A stretch of DNA of 62,116 nt from Akkermansia sp. (GTDB lineage: Bacteria; Verrucomicrobiota; Verrucomicrobiia; Verrucomicrobiales; Akkermansiaceae): the NCBI GenBank assembly GCA_017546445.1, contig JAFYWX010000032.1, forward strand, positions 1 through 62,116, read 5' to 3'. Shown here in pieces: positions 10,001 to 18,711 of the stretch. Position 1 is the stretch's first letter; each line of letters opens with the position of its first letter. The notes beneath the pieces were generated by a model. That model was not told the origin of the DNA. It was given only the letters and a program-made list of their open reading frames with translations, and did not search any database. The position numbers and the translations under genes are program-made.

Positions 10001-12467
10001 TTACCAGCCCGAACTGCAACGCCTTGAGATGCAGGGAGGCACACTTGTGGTGGATGCAGATACAGATGCAGTGTGTGCATCGGCGGGCATGGTGATTCTG
10101 GAGAAGGGCTCCCTGGGTGGCCTCATCAGCGGCAGTGCCTGCATCCGCGTGACCGGCATGGGTGCATTGACTGGTGCTAACACGCACAGCGGCGGGACTG
10201 TGCTGGAGGGTGGTTCTCTTACCATCACCTCTGCTGCTGCGCTGGGGTGCGGTGGTATCTGCTCCAGCGGAAACAGCAGTCTTCGAGTGGAGGGATTCAC
10301 GCTGGAACTGGTGAATCCCATCGAGAACAGCGGGCACCTCAGCTTGAGCGGGTGTGTGGATGCAACGGCCCTGGCGCAATACCACGCGGTCTCTATGGTG
10401 GATGCTTATGGCAATGTGGGCGGCACGAGCGGGTTCATGCAGGAGGCCGGGTGCGAGGTGAATCTGCTGACGGGTGGTACCCTTGATGCAGCTGATGCCA
10501 CTATTTTACTGCATGGCCAGCGTATTATGCCGGATTCCAGTGGCCACGCCATTCTACCCGGTGCGTTGCATACAGATACCTACACGATTACAGGTGAGCA
10601 CTCCGTCAGTGTATCGGCCATTGCAGCAGCAGCGGGGAAAGGAATGCCGGAAATCAGGATGGATTCCGGCACTCTGGTAGTGGATAAGAGTGTGGACACT
10701 CTGCAGGTGAGCGGTGGCCTGGTGCAGATTCAGAGCGCCTGGGTGGGTGGCAGTATCGGCGGAGATGCCCGGCTGGAGATTCTGGGCGATGCGGTGCTGC
10801 GCTCTGCCAACAGTTACAGCGGTGGAACCACGGTTGCTTCCGGTAGTCTGCTGGTGCAGCATGTTCAGGCTCTCGGTTCCGGCAGGGTTTACCTGGGCAG
10901 TAAGGGCCGCATGGCGGCACCCGTGCTTGATTTGAATAATCTGGCTGTGGCGAACCATCTGGAGCTGGCGGGGTGCAGCGAGCTGCGTGGTCTGGAGAAA
11001 TTTTCCGGTTCCATTACCATGCAGGAAGGTGCGGAGGTAACGATTCAGAAGGGCGAGGTGTTGAACCTGAGCGCCGGGCAGACTCTTACACTGGCGCCTG
11101 GTGGTAATACGATACATGGGCATGTCAATCTGGATGGCGGTACCATTGTTATTACCGGTGAGGCTCTCACTCTGAATGGTGTGGCGAATTTCAGCAAGCC
11201 CACCACGCTGGATTTGAGTAACTGGGATGCATCCTCGGGTGCGGTGGTTGTTCTGGATTTCCCGTCGGCGTATGATGAGGAGCTTGTTGACATTGTTCTG
11301 CCGGAAGGTCTTGCGGATGGAGATGTGAGCTTCGACCCGCAGACCGGGATTCTGTATGTGGACACCCATACGGAAGAGGGGCCTGACAATAAGGTTTCGC
11401 TGGCTCCTATGCTGACCCGAAACCAGCGTGCCGCTTATGAGGCGCTGCGCCGTATCAATCCGGCCGAAACCTCCGGCGAGCTGGCCGGGCTGGCGGAGAC
11501 GGTGGCTGCATCAACTGATGTGGATGCTATGCGTGCGCTGATGAACCGTGTGAATGGTGCAGGGTACACCTCGCTGGTCAACAGTGTGGTGGACGATGCT
11601 TTGTCCTGCCTGGAGCAGCTGCGTGCTGCTGCTGGAACGGCCCAGCGCCTTTCTGGTGAGCATACCACGGCGGTGGCCGTTCATGCCTATAACCACATGG
11701 GCGCGATGTCGGGTTCTACCGGTTACGACTACAGCTCGTGGGGCGGGCGGCTGATGGTGGAGCAGCAGGTGGAGCCGTCTTTGTGTCTGGGGCTTGCGCT
11801 GGGAAATGGTACGGCGCGCATTTCGCCCGATGGTGATGCCGCGCATTCCGATACGGTTACGCATCTGGATGCCTATGCGCTGTATGCAGATGCGGGCTGG
11901 CGCGTCCTGTTCTCTGCCGGCGTGGGGTTGCACGAATTTTCTGTGGCTCGCCGCCTGCAGGATGGCTCATCAGCAGAGGTGGCGCCAGTGTCTGGCTGCT
12001 CGGTCAATTTCGGGGTGGAGGTGTCCCGTTCCATTCGCCTGGGCCAGCGCTCTGTGCTGCACCCATATCTGGCGCTTCAGGCTACAACGGCTACGGTGGA
12101 TTCTTTCCATGAATCCGGCAGCACTGCCGCTTTGTGTGCCGGGGGACAGCAGGTTTCTCTGACGGAAATGGCCCTGGGCCTGCGCTATGAAAAGGAATGC
12201 GGCAGAGGGCTGCTGCTGGGAGTGCATGGCGCCCTGACTGCTACGGTGGGTGATACGGAAGCGAAGCTGAATCTTCATTTTGCGGATGCGCCGGAGCAGC
12301 CTTTCCGTGTGTATGGGGCTGAAAGACAGACTTTCGGTGGCCGACTCGGCATTTCTCTGTCCATGCCGCTGGGGAAGGATTGCATGCTGCATGCCTCGGC
12401 TACGGGGCGCCTGCAGAACCACGCGCAGATGATTGATTCCCAGCTGGGTGTTGTGTTCTGCTTCTGA
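7029..12467 (+). CDS. Giant autotransporter (type Va) with PATR/beta-helix passenger
   Basis: The ATG at 7029 gives 1812 residues, starting MKVNRTLALLLACLVSSVEK with a signal peptide ending near ADA; an in-frame TTG two codons earlier is less likely. The passenger is a long Gly/Ser/Val-rich repeat region typical of a beta-helix. It has passenger-associated transport repeats near residues 507, 620, 1050 and 1262 (for example YTGGTTLHSGTLTTLHSSAL and YSGGTTVASGSLLVQHVQAL). A larger unit with a VDAYG..GG.SGF core occurs at about 735-800 and 1115-1175. The last ~260 residues form the beta-barrel (SSWGGRLMVEQQVEPSLCLG) and end in the aromatic FCF expected for BAM recognition. It should be secreted across the outer membrane and stay surface-exposed. 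Ligand or enzymatic function cannot be read from the sequence. Confidence 0.9.
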   Translation: MKVNRTLALLLACLVSSVEKADASRISVDGEFVQLVDDKSAGGVYAHRIECVDTGTLGGTLNVYYNGLDATAASYIDILQVDGGGDLVLEGTSVNTLQLFRLADGAVDAYGGNLTICNYSAAWDGDGRYDNVVILESGAMDMKGSVTLDVAGYCFSDCFFVSAFGVNADVSIGGLDAPEYIAPAAYLYSGSLKSDTTCMVHSEGVASYITPERHALTIDTEGNHSFYGDILGPLTVVKKGTGTQSFTGAVDSGCIFLVLGGVLNLAADAELAEMEVNDATLNYTGNLSVQELMVVDGVLNVSGSLSTETATFSGTSSLSVQADAVTWELQMNDIHRQSALLTLSDMSDVTLQSLNVIYNREELLRGWYCLVGNSSGLQVGHILAQGDEMLTEFREGDMWVYVADGWRTLPRTAAASLVWLPDSGNWAAGAGHVEQSWAGPDTNSNFLAGDDVYFTQPAELNLVGELLPGRVVVSNDGGGVSMAGEGRISGGAVLEKSGTGELSISVANDYTGGTTLHSGTLTTLHSSALGGGGVTLRGGVLNLAGCAVENDIRVQGDVAIVAGNQYKGKLELESGRLSGGALRLTGNALLKGGVVDIELTGTGGIQVQGEVRLQQASSYTGNTVVSSGCLAIGHSLALGDGSVVMLGGQLDLGCQAAANFIQVRGDAVVSHAGNYTGCIDLQSGSLRLDSVGQAEICCSGNAALRAEDVLYLTRPIVNSGNLSLEGVFDLTALAVSRDAELVDAYGHAGGNSGFQRDAGTFIELTSGSGSIAGSATFLFRGNEVELDAYGRCEIGAGMHYGQYHIGTGHSVSASAIRSVAGAALQSITMSGGQLLVDESAWVMAAGGEMMLIRGELTGSCSGCSLVATGGVLNVSFSGDNQVSCTADVRLGGVISNTGNLTLLGEVDASSLPLQETAATRTGGSSPASGYARTAAYSLQVAHGGGVSGGAVVLHGEHRLVLGSDGYALSGGVVDYREYLLTGTDTARYSDIYQPELQRLEMQGGTLVVDADTDAVCASAGMVILEKGSLGGLISGSACIRVTGMGALTGANTHSGGTVLEGGSLTITSAAALGCGGICSSGNSSLRVEGFTLELVNPIENSGHLSLSGCVDATALAQYHAVSMVDAYGNVGGTSGFMQEAGCEVNLLTGGTLDAADATILLHGQRIMPDSSGHAILPGALHTDTYTITGEHSVSVSAIAAAAGKGMPEIRMDSGTLVVDKSVDTLQVSGGLVQIQSAWVGGSIGGDARLEILGDAVLRSANSYSGGTTVASGSLLVQHVQALGSGRVYLGSKGRMAAPVLDLNNLAVANHLELAGCSELRGLEKFSGSITMQEGAEVTIQKGEVLNLSAGQTLTLAPGGNTIHGHVNLDGGTIVITGEALTLNGVANFSKPTTLDLSNWDASSGAVVVLDFPSAYDEELVDIVLPEGLADGDVSFDPQTGILYVDTHTEEGPDNKVSLAPMLTRNQRAAYEALRRINPAETSGELAGLAETVAASTDVDAMRALMNRVNGAGYTSLVNSVVDDALSCLEQLRAAAGTAQRLSGEHTTAVAVHAYNHMGAMSGSTGYDYSSWGGRLMVEQQVEPSLCLGLALGNGTARISPDGDAAHSDTVTHLDAYALYADAGWRVLFSAGVGLHEFSVARRLQDGSSAEVAPVSGCSVNFGVEVSRSIRLGQRSVLHPYLALQATTATVDSFHESGSTAALCAGGQQVSLTEMALGLRYEKECGRGLLLGVHGALTATVGDTEAKLNLHFADAPEQPFRVYGAERQTFGGRLGISLSMPLGKDCMLHASATGRLQNHAQMIDSQLGVVFCF

Positions 12468-12484
12468 TGGTAATCTGAAAAAAT

Positions 12485-12516
12485 GCCCGCGCGGCCGTAC
12501 AGGGAACCGCGCGGGC
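12485..12516 (+). terminator. Intrinsic terminator of autotransporter 1
   Basis: GCCCGCGCGG (12485-12494) pairs perfectly with CCGCGCGGGC (12507-12516), followed by AATTTTA. It lies 17 bases after the stop codon. Confidence 0.8.
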
Positions 12517-12682
12517 AATTTTACTTACTACCTTATGAAACTCAGCCCTCCTTCCGCTGGTGCACCGGCAGCTCTCTCCTTCTGCAGGGCCGGGGTGTTG
12601 GCTGTTGAAGTCTTGATGCCCGTACGGGCGGATTTGTTCAAGGAAATTCCGGTATGTATTGATTTTCTGCCATGCTGTGGCA

Positions 12683-12711
12683 TTGACAATATATTTTAAG
12701 GGGAGTACAAT
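12683..12711 (+). promoter_or_regulatory. Strong sigma-70 promoter of kbl
   Basis: TTGACA (12683-12688), a 17-base spacer and TACAAT (12706-12711) form a near-consensus promoter. The ATG at 12734 is 22 bases beyond the -10 box, implying a very short leader. Confidence 0.8.
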
Positions 12712-12733
12712 CCCGCCGGAACTTTTTTTCACC

Positions 12734-13933
12734 ATGTACAATCCCGAATTCAAGAACCGTCTGGTGAGCGACCTGGAAGGCCTCAAGGCCGCCGGTCTGT
12801 TCAAGCAGGAACGCTATATCGACACTCAGCAGTACTCCGAAGTGGGTCTCAAGGATGGCAGCCAGGTTATCAACATGTGCGCCAATAACTACCTGGGCCT
12901 GGCCAACAGCCCGGTGCTCATGAAGGCTGCCAAGGATGCCATTGACCGCTGGGGTTATGGTATGGCTTCCGTGCGCTTCATCTGCGGTACGCAGACTCTG
13001 CACCAGCAGCTCGAGGAGCGCCTCAGCGCCTTCCTCGGCACGGAGGATACCATCCTCTTCGGTTCCTGCTTCGATGCTAACGGCGGTCTGTTCGAAGGCC
13101 TGCTGGGCAAGGAAGATGCCATCATCTCCGACTCCCTGAACCATGCTTCCATCATCGACGGTGTGCGCCTCTGCAAGGCCGCCCGTTACCGCTATGCCAA
13201 CAACGATATGGCTGACCTGGAAGCCAAGCTGCAGGAGGCCAAGGCCGCCGGCGCCCGCACCATCCTCATCTCCACGGACGGTGTGTTCTCCATGGACGGT
13301 ATCGTGGCCAGCCTGGACAAGATTCACGAGCTTGCTGAGAAGTACGGTGCACTGGTGCACTTCGACGAATCCCACGCCACGGGCGTGCTGGGTAAGCGCG
13401 GTCGCGGTACGCACGAGCACTGCGGTCTCTTCGGTAAGGTAGACATCACCTCCGGTACCTTCGGTAAGGCTCTGGGTGGTGCTTCCGGTGGTTATATCTC
13501 CGCTAAGAAGGAGATTGTGGACATGCTGCGCCAGAAGGCCCGCCCCTACCTCTTCTCCAACAGCGTGATGCCCGCCATCGCCGCCACCACCATCAAGGTG
13601 CTCGATATCCTCGAGGAATCCACCGAGCTTGTGGAGCGCGTGCAGAGCAACGCTGCCTACTTCCGCAAGGGTATGGAGGAATGCGGTTTCACCCTCGCAG
13701 GTGCTGGCCACGCCATTGTGCCGGTGATGATTGGTGATGCTGCTCTTTCCCAGCGCATGAGCAACCGCCTGCTGGAGCTCGGCGTGTACGCCATGGGCTT
13801 CTTCTACCCCGTGGTGCCCAAGGAACAGGCCCGTATCCGCACCCAGATTTCCGCTGCTCACACCACCGAGCAGCTCGACCGCGCCATTGCCGCCTTCGCT
13901 CAGGCTGGCCAGGAGCTCGGCCTCATCAAGTAA
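12734..13933 (+). CDS. kbl: Glycine C-acetyltransferase (2-amino-3-ketobutyrate CoA ligase)
   Basis: The ATG at 12734 ([20 protein letters not shown]) gives 399 residues, the usual Kbl length. The upstream in-frame extension overlaps the promoter and is rejected. This PLP enzyme of the alpha-oxoamine synthase family converts 2-amino-3-ketobutyrate and CoA to glycine and acetyl-CoA in threonine breakdown. Family features include [34 protein letters not shown] with the PLP-contacting Asp and His, and [15 protein letters not shown] with the Schiff-base Lys. The usual partner threonine dehydrogenase (tdh) is not adjacent. The relatives BioF, HemA and serine palmitoyltransferase are less likely given the close match to Kbl. 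Confidence 0.93.
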   Translation: MYNPEFKNRLVSDLEGLKAAGLFKQERYIDTQQYSEVGLKDGSQVINMCANNYLGLANSPVLMKAAKDAIDRWGYGMASVRFICGTQTLHQQLEERLSAFLGTEDTILFGSCFDANGGLFEGLLGKEDAIISDSLNHASIIDGVRLCKAARYRYANNDMADLEAKLQEAKAAGARTILISTDGVFSMDGIVASLDKIHELAEKYGALVHFDESHATGVLGKRGRGTHEHCGLFGKVDITSGTFGKALGGASGGYISAKKEIVDMLRQKARPYLFSNSVMPAIAATTIKVLDILEESTELVERVQSNAAYFRKGMEECGFTLAGAGHAIVPVMIGDAALSQRMSNRLLELGVYAMGFFYPVVPKEQARIRTQISAAHTTEQLDRAIAAFAQAGQELGLIK

Positions 13934-13956
13934 ATCTGAATCTGCTTCCTTCTGCA

Positions 13957-13992
13957 AATCCTCTGTCTCTGGTCATTCCGGGACAGAGGATT
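13957..13992 (+). terminator. Intrinsic terminator of kbl
   Basis: AATCCTCTGTC (13957-13967 region) pairs with GACAGAGGATT (13982-13992), followed by TTT. The MITE-like repeat begins only a few bases later. Confidence 0.75.
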
Positions 13993-13997
13993 TTTGC

Positions 13998-14225
13998 CAC
14001 ATGTGTCCTAAAGATTACTGCGCCAAATGGGAGTTTGTCGAGCAACTGTTTTTGTCGGAGCAAGGGACTTTAGTCCCTCATCGCTTGAGTTTTTCGGGAC
14101 TGAAGTCCCGTGCTCCGATTGATTTCTAACCTCGCCAAATCGCCATCTTTAGCGGATAAATAGGGGGCAGGCTGCAAAACTGTGTTGATAATGCAGTCAA
14201 TTGTGAAATCTTTGGGACACACATG
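13998..14225. repeat. MITE-like repeat, copy A (most complete)
   Basis: The left end CACATGTGTCCTAAAGATT (about 13999-14017) is inverted at the right end as AATCTTTGGGACACACATG (about 14207-14225), giving ~18 bp imperfect terminal inverted repeats around a ~228 bp element. The core is TCGGAGCA (14055-14062) with TGCTCCGA (14111-14118), enclosing two perfect hairpins: AGGGACT/AGTCCCT (14063-14078) and CGGGACT/AGTCCCG (14095-14110). This can fold as a three-way junction. No coding capacity is seen. Related copies lie near 35.0, 59.8 and 61.9 kb. Confidence 0.8.
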
Positions 14226-14305
14226 CGGATTTTTGCGTAATGAAGTATTTTGCGTTGGCATAGCGGTGGGCATTGTGGTAAACTGGCCGGGCAACCAGCT
14301 GCATT

Positions 14306-16492
14306 ATGAGTGAAATTCGTATAGAAGGAGTAGATAACGTGCCGGCACAGCCCATGCTGGTGGTGCCGAATCGTGTGGATCTGACCACCATGCTGGAGCT
14401 GGAGAAGGCACTTGGCGGCAGGAACCGCGTGGCCTGGATGGTGGAGGTTTCTGTCGGGCCAGGTGAGGCTATCATGAGCCACATACAGCAGACCCAGCCC
14501 ACGGGGTTTTCCTGCTCCATTAACCAGCAGGGGCGTGATTACGTGCTTTCCAAGGTGCGCCAGTATCTGGAGTCCGGCCGCCATGTGGTGTTGCTGCCCG
14601 GGCGCCCCCTGCAGTCTCCTGCCAGCCTGGCAGATGTACCGGGGTATCTGCTTTCCCTGTTTGACAGCACCCCGCTGCATGCCATGCCGGTGTATGTGGG
14701 CATGTATAACCACTATTTCGACGCTGCCATCACCACTTGCGAACCGTATGATTGCCTGCATATTTCCCTTTGTCCGCCCGTGCGCGCCGGGCACCAGCTG
14801 GGCGCCCGTGTGCAGGCTGCCTGGATGAGCGCCCAGGTGGCGCAGCTGCAGCGGCATCCCCTGCTGGAGCATCCTTGTCTGCCGCAGATGCTGGTGGAGG
14901 CCATTCTGCGCCACCCGGAGAGACGCCTGCTGGATGGTGTGGATGATTCTGAGCTCACGTATCGGGACCTGCTTTCCGCTGCCGTGATGACGACCGGCGT
15001 CATTGAACGCCACTCTGCTGCCGAGCGCATAGGTATCATTCTGCCGCCCGGTAAGCTGGGGGTGATTGCCAACCTGGCCTGCCTTCTGGCGGGGGTGACT
15101 GCGGTTAATATCAATTACACCGCCACGCCGGAGCAGTTTGACCACATGGTGAAGACGGCCGGCCTCACCCGCTTCATCACCGATACCCGTTTCACCAACA
15201 TGCAGCGCCAGTTCGCCTGGCCCCGCTCCCGCGACCTTATCTACCTGGATGAGGAGCTGGGCGAGCAGGGTACCTGGAAGCTGAAGGCCTGGACGGCGCT
15301 GGGTAAGTGGCGGACGCCGCAGCAGCTGATGCAGCATGCGGATGTGGCGAGCCCGGAGCCGGAGGATGTGGCCTCCATTCACTTTACAGGCGGCACAGAG
15401 GATAAGCCGCTGGGCGTGCCGGTGACATACCGCATGCTGCTGGCAGCGGTTATCAGCCTGCGCTGCCGTCTGCAGCTGGGTGCCGGGCATGATGTGCTGC
15501 TCTCTGTGCTGCCGGCTTATATGCCTGCCGGCCTTGTCTGCGGTATTCTGCTGCCCTTGCTGGGGGGCTTTGATATGGTGACCTACCCCATGGCTGCTGC
15601 GGGCAAGCGGCTCTGCACGCTGGTGCAGCAGCATGCTGTGGCTTTTGTGGCCAACACGCCCGCGGGTATTCGTGCCATGCTGAAGGCTGCCAGGGATGGC
15701 CGCGCTCTTTCTTCTCTGCAGTATTGCCTGAGTGTGGGGGCCAAGCTTTCGGCAGAGCTTGCCGAGGCGGCTCACCAGCACTATGGCATTCAGCTGCTGG
15801 AGAGTTATGGCACGGCAGAGGCGCTGCCCTTTGTGGCGGCTTCCATGCCTGCGCCTGCGGCGCCGGAGACCACGCGCCTCATGCTGCCCACTGCCCGCAA
15901 GGGAAGTGTGGGTGCGCCGCTGCCGGGTGTGGCGGTGCGTATCACCGGCCTGTATACTCCCGAGCCTTCGGCCACGCCCTCCCGCCCGGGGTTGATTTGG
16001 CTCAAGGGGCCTGCGGTTACCCGCCAGTATCTGGGAATCAGCAATGAGGATTCCCCGCGCATGCATGGTGACTGGTTCTGCACGGGCGATGTGGGCTACA
16101 TGTCGCCGGATGGCCTGCTCACCGTGATGGGACGCCGGGTGCGTTTCACCCAGATGGGTGATGAGATGATTCCCCACGTGCAGCTGGAGGAAATTCTGTA
16201 CAAGATATACAATGTGCCGCAGGAGGATAATGAGCGCAAGCTTGCCATTGTCAGTGTGCCGAGCCGCACGGGTGGCGAGGAGCTGGTTGTGCTTTCCACC
16301 CTGCACAAGGAAGTGATTCCTTCTGATTACCTGACCCTGCGTTACGGGGTTACCAACCTGCACCTGCCGGCCAGCTGGGCTCCCAGGCATATTCTGCCGG
16401 TGAAATATATTCCCACGCTTCCCAACGGCAAGCTGGATTACCAGACCTGCTATATCGGTGCCTGCCGCATGCTGAAAATCAAGCTGGACTAG
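14306..16492 (+). CDS. Degenerate Aas-like fusion: PlsC-type acyltransferase domain plus acyl-adenylate ligase domain
   Basis: The 728-residue protein has the two-domain layout of Aas (2-acylglycerophosphoethanolamine acyltransferase/acyl-ACP synthetase). Residues 1-190 align with the PlsC fold, but the NHxxxxD catalytic motif is replaced by NRVDLTT in VVPNRVDLTTMLELE, so the catalytic His and Asp are missing. The FPEGR-like block reads LLPGRPLQSPASL. Residues ~210-728 resemble an ANL adenylate-forming enzyme. The phosphate-binding loop reads FTGGTEDKPLGVPVTY, lacking the usual PKG Lys, while CTGDVGYMSPDGLLTVMGRR and the C-terminal LPNGKLDYQ with its Lys are kept. A role in phospholipid or lipid A acyl remodelling is inferred; it faces plsX. 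Reduced or changed catalysis is possible. Confidence 0.75.
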   Translation: MSEIRIEGVDNVPAQPMLVVPNRVDLTTMLELEKALGGRNRVAWMVEVSVGPGEAIMSHIQQTQPTGFSCSINQQGRDYVLSKVRQYLESGRHVVLLPGRPLQSPASLADVPGYLLSLFDSTPLHAMPVYVGMYNHYFDAAITTCEPYDCLHISLCPPVRAGHQLGARVQAAWMSAQVAQLQRHPLLEHPCLPQMLVEAILRHPERRLLDGVDDSELTYRDLLSAAVMTTGVIERHSAAERIGIILPPGKLGVIANLACLLAGVTAVNINYTATPEQFDHMVKTAGLTRFITDTRFTNMQRQFAWPRSRDLIYLDEELGEQGTWKLKAWTALGKWRTPQQLMQHADVASPEPEDVASIHFTGGTEDKPLGVPVTYRMLLAAVISLRCRLQLGAGHDVLLSVLPAYMPAGLVCGILLPLLGGFDMVTYPMAAAGKRLCTLVQQHAVAFVANTPAGIRAMLKAARDGRALSSLQYCLSVGAKLSAELAEAAHQHYGIQLLESYGTAEALPFVAASMPAPAAPETTRLMLPTARKGSVGAPLPGVAVRITGLYTPEPSATPSRPGLIWLKGPAVTRQYLGISNEDSPRMHGDWFCTGDVGYMSPDGLLTVMGRRVRFTQMGDEMIPHVQLEEILYKIYNVPQEDNERKLAIVSVPSRTGGEELVVLSTLHKEVIPSDYLTLRYGVTNLHLPASWAPRHILPVKYIPTLPNGKLDYQTCYIGACRMLKIKLD

Positions 16493-16513
16493 AACCCGGC
16501 GATAACAAAAAAA

Positions 16514-16533
16514 GGAGTGCGTTACTGCACTCC
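16514..16533. terminator. Bidirectional terminator between the Aas-like gene and plsX
   Basis: GGAGTGC (16514-16520) pairs with GCACTCC (16527-16533), flanked by A7 on the left and T7 on the right, so it can end both convergent transcripts. Confidence 0.85.
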
Positions 16534-16566
16534 CTTTTTTTGCATACAAGAGGGTAAGATTGTTCC

Positions 16567-17616
16567 TTACTCGGCGGTCTGGATATCCTTGAGCGCCTCG
16601 TTGATGGTGCCCATGTACTTCACAATCTCGTCGTTGATGTTGTTGCCGTGCATATCGCATGCCATGCGGATGGCATTCAGGATGGCCACGCCGGTGGCAG
16701 AGCCGTGGGCAATGATGGAAAGACCATTCACGCCGATAAGGGGGCTGCCGCCCACGGCATCGGCGCTCATGCGCTTGCGCAGGGTTTTGAAGACGCTGCT
16801 CATGCCCAGTGCGCCCAGCATGGCCACCACGCTGCTCTTGATGGCGGCCTTCATGGTGTGGGAGAAGAACTTGGCGGTGCTTTCCACGCACTTGAGCAGG
16901 ATGTTGCCGGTGAAACCATCGGTCACGGCTACGTCCAGCCCGTGTTCAAAGAGGTCATGGCCTTCGGTGTTGCCCACGAATTCGAAGGGAAGCAGGCCCT
17001 TCTTGTTCAGCTCGCTGAGCAGGGCGTAGGTCTTGAGGGAGGTTTCACTGCCCTTGCAGTCCTCTGTGCCGTTGCTCATCACGCCCACCTTCGGGTTCGG
17101 GCGGTTGTACACGTAGCGGGACATAAGGGCGGCCATCACGGCGTAGCCTACCATGTGGCTGGGCTTGGCATCCGGGTTGGCGCCGGTGTCGCTCACCAGC
17201 ACATTGCCGTGTGCGGCGGGCAGGGGGGATACAATGCCGGCACGCTCCACGCCCGGCAGCAGGCGCAGTTTGATGGTGCTGGCTGCCACGGCGGCGCCGG
17301 TGTTGCCGGCGGAGAGCACGGCATCTGCTGTGCCGTTCTTCACCAGATCCACGGCGATGCTCATGGAAGACTTCTTCTTCTGGCGCACAGCCATGATGCC
17401 GCTTTCCTCCATGGTGACCACCTCGGGGGCGTGCACAAACTCAATCTTCGGGTGGTTGGCAATGCCGGCGGCCTCGCAGCAGGCGCGTACTGTGGCCTCA
17501 TCACCCACCATGTAAATCTTTTCCAGCGCGGGAACCTGAGCTAGTGCCAGTTTCGCGCCATCCACATTGATTTGCGGCGCGTTATCGCCGCCCATTGCAT
17601 CGAGTGCGAGCTTCAT
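16567..17616 (-). CDS. plsX: Phosphate acyltransferase PlsX
   Basis: The 349-residue protein matches PlsX, which makes acyl-phosphate from acyl-ACP and orthophosphate as the first step of the PlsX/PlsY route to phosphatidic acid. Recognisable blocks are the N-terminal LALDAMGGDNAP, SAGNTGAAVAAS, GANPDAKPSHM and the C-terminal DGFTGNILLKCVE. The length is normal. The gene order yceD-rpmF-plsX on one strand is the classic bacterial arrangement, though a strong hairpin separates rpmF from plsX here. Confidence 0.96.
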   Translation of the reverse strand: MKLALDAMGGDNAPQINVDGAKLALAQVPALEKIYMVGDEATVRACCEAAGIANHPKIEFVHAPEVVTMEESGIMAVRQKKKSSMSIAVDLVKNGTADAVLSAGNTGAAVAASTIKLRLLPGVERAGIVSPLPAAHGNVLVSDTGANPDAKPSHMVGYAVMAALMSRYVYNRPNPKVGVMSNGTEDCKGSETSLKTYALLSELNKKGLLPFEFVGNTEGHDLFEHGLDVAVTDGFTGNILLKCVESTAKFFSHTMKAAIKSSVVAMLGALGMSSVFKTLRKRMSADAVGGSPLIGVNGLSIIAHGSATGVAILNAIRMACDMHGNNINDEIVKYMGTINEALKDIQTAE

Positions 17617-17691
17617 GTATAAGAAAAGGGTTTGTATGAAAAATACTTGACTCTACTCTATCAGATAAGTGGATGATGTCAATACAAAAAC

Positions 17692-17715
17692 GCCCCATAC
17701 TCGAAAGTATGGGGC
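17692..17715 (-). terminator. Intrinsic terminator after rpmF
   Basis: GCCCCATACT (17692-17701) pairs perfectly with AGTATGGGGC (17706-17715). On the minus strand GTTTTTGTATT follows. It lies between rpmF and plsX and should at least partly uncouple them. Confidence 0.85.
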
Positions 17716-17758
17716 ATTGCTTAAAAGGTTTGTTGCTTATGAATGAGCGCTTGTGAAA

Positions 17759-17950
17759 TTAGTCAACAAGCTTCACAATCACCTCAGCGCCGCTCTGGGT
17801 CTTGTAGGTGCCGCACTGCGGGCAAGCGGTGTGACCGGGGACGGCTGCGCCACACTTCGGGCACTTGCCGAGCTTGGGAGCCTTCCAGGCCTGGGCGGCC
17901 AGGCGGGAGCGCTGCTTCATCTTGGACGTTCTGCGTTTCGGAGCTGCCAT
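17759..17950 (-). CDS. rpmF: 50S ribosomal protein L32
   Basis: The 63-residue protein begins [20 protein letters not shown], the conserved L32 N-terminus, and has two CxxC pairs (CPKC and CPQC) that form a zinc ribbon. L32 is a small component of the large ribosomal subunit. It lies 58 bases downstream of yceD, the usual partner. The C-terminal [10 protein letters not shown] is normal. The zinc-binding form is kept, with no zinc-free paralogue visible. Confidence 0.98.
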   Translation of the reverse strand: MAAPKRRTSKMKQRSRLAAQAWKAPKLGKCPKCGAAVPGHTACPQCGTYKTQSGAEVIVKLVD

Positions 17951-18008
17951 AGTTCTATTTCTGGTTTAAGATTTTCGAGATGTGATACATTGAGTAGAGC
18001 TACAGCGC

Positions 18009-18503
18009 TTACTTCTTGGGAAACTGATCCAGTGCATCCCAGACGCTTTCACTACTCGGGGCAGCAGAGTCTACACCCGTTTGGGGGTCTTTGTCCAGTC
18101 TAAAATCACCAAAAGTGTCATTTATTTCACATTCAAGGTCTGAAATCTCGCATTTTGGGTAGCTGGGAAGGGCCAGAACGACCTCTTCGCGCAAATCTTC
18201 GGTGATATCGAACGCGAGTTTGCCCTTCACATCGTACGAGAAAGCGAGGTCGTCGAGCTCCACTGTGTAGGGGAAGAGCGCAAGGCAGCGGTCGCAGCGC
18301 AGCTCAAAGGGGGCGGTGATACTGCCGCGCACCATGAGCTCCGTCTCGAAAAGCTGCACCTCCAGCTCATAGCTCAGCGGGCCGGTGCTGCGCAGGGCAT
18401 CGCAATCAATGCCGAACACGGCGGCATCGAGCTCACCGCTCAGGTAGCGCCCTTCCTCCGGGAATTCCTCCAGGGAAATGATGAGATTCATCTGCATGCC
18501 CAT
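18009..18503 (-). CDS. yceD: YceD/DUF177 large-subunit rRNA accumulation protein
   Basis: The 164-residue protein has the DUF177 pattern: an N-terminal beta-rich half, then FELRCDRCLALFPYTVE with the conserved CxxC, and a C-terminal acidic segment including DLREEVVLALPSYPKCE. YceD proteins are needed for normal 23S rRNA accumulation and are almost always encoded just before rpmF, as here. Three in-frame ATGs lie close together (18503, 18497, 18491). An AGG seven bases before 18503 supports the first. Promoter elements were not clear. Confidence 0.88.
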   Translation of the reverse strand: MGMQMNLIISLEEFPEEGRYLSGELDAAVFGIDCDALRSTGPLSYELEVQLFETELMVRGSITAPFELRCDRCLALFPYTVELDDLAFSYDVKGKLAFDITEDLREEVVLALPSYPKCEISDLECEINDTFGDFRLDKDPQTGVDSAAPSSESVWDALDQFPKK

Positions 18504-18711
18504 ACCTTACCTGCTGTGCGCAGGAGTTGCAAGCCTTAATTTACTCAATCACGGGGTCTGTTTCAAATCTGCTGACAAATAATCCTTTTAGCTCATGTTA
18601 ATGCTATGAGAAATAAAAGATTGCAGTCTTTTTCCAAAATTCGTCAGATATTCAAAGCACACAAAGGGCAATTCTTCGAGAGATTAGCAAGCTCTTGGTA
18701 AACGGAATTTC
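18504..18711. other. AT-rich intergenic stretch upstream of yceD
   Basis: This 208-base stretch separates yceD from a hairpin-rich repeat block. No gene, tRNA or clear promoter pair could be supported in it. Confidence 0.4.

Noticed and set aside
14126..16891. 921-codon open frame opposite the Aas-like gene, extending into the MITE and plsX
   Set aside because: It crosses a repeat, a terminator and two real genes; the protein is low-complexity and His/Gln/Arg-rich.
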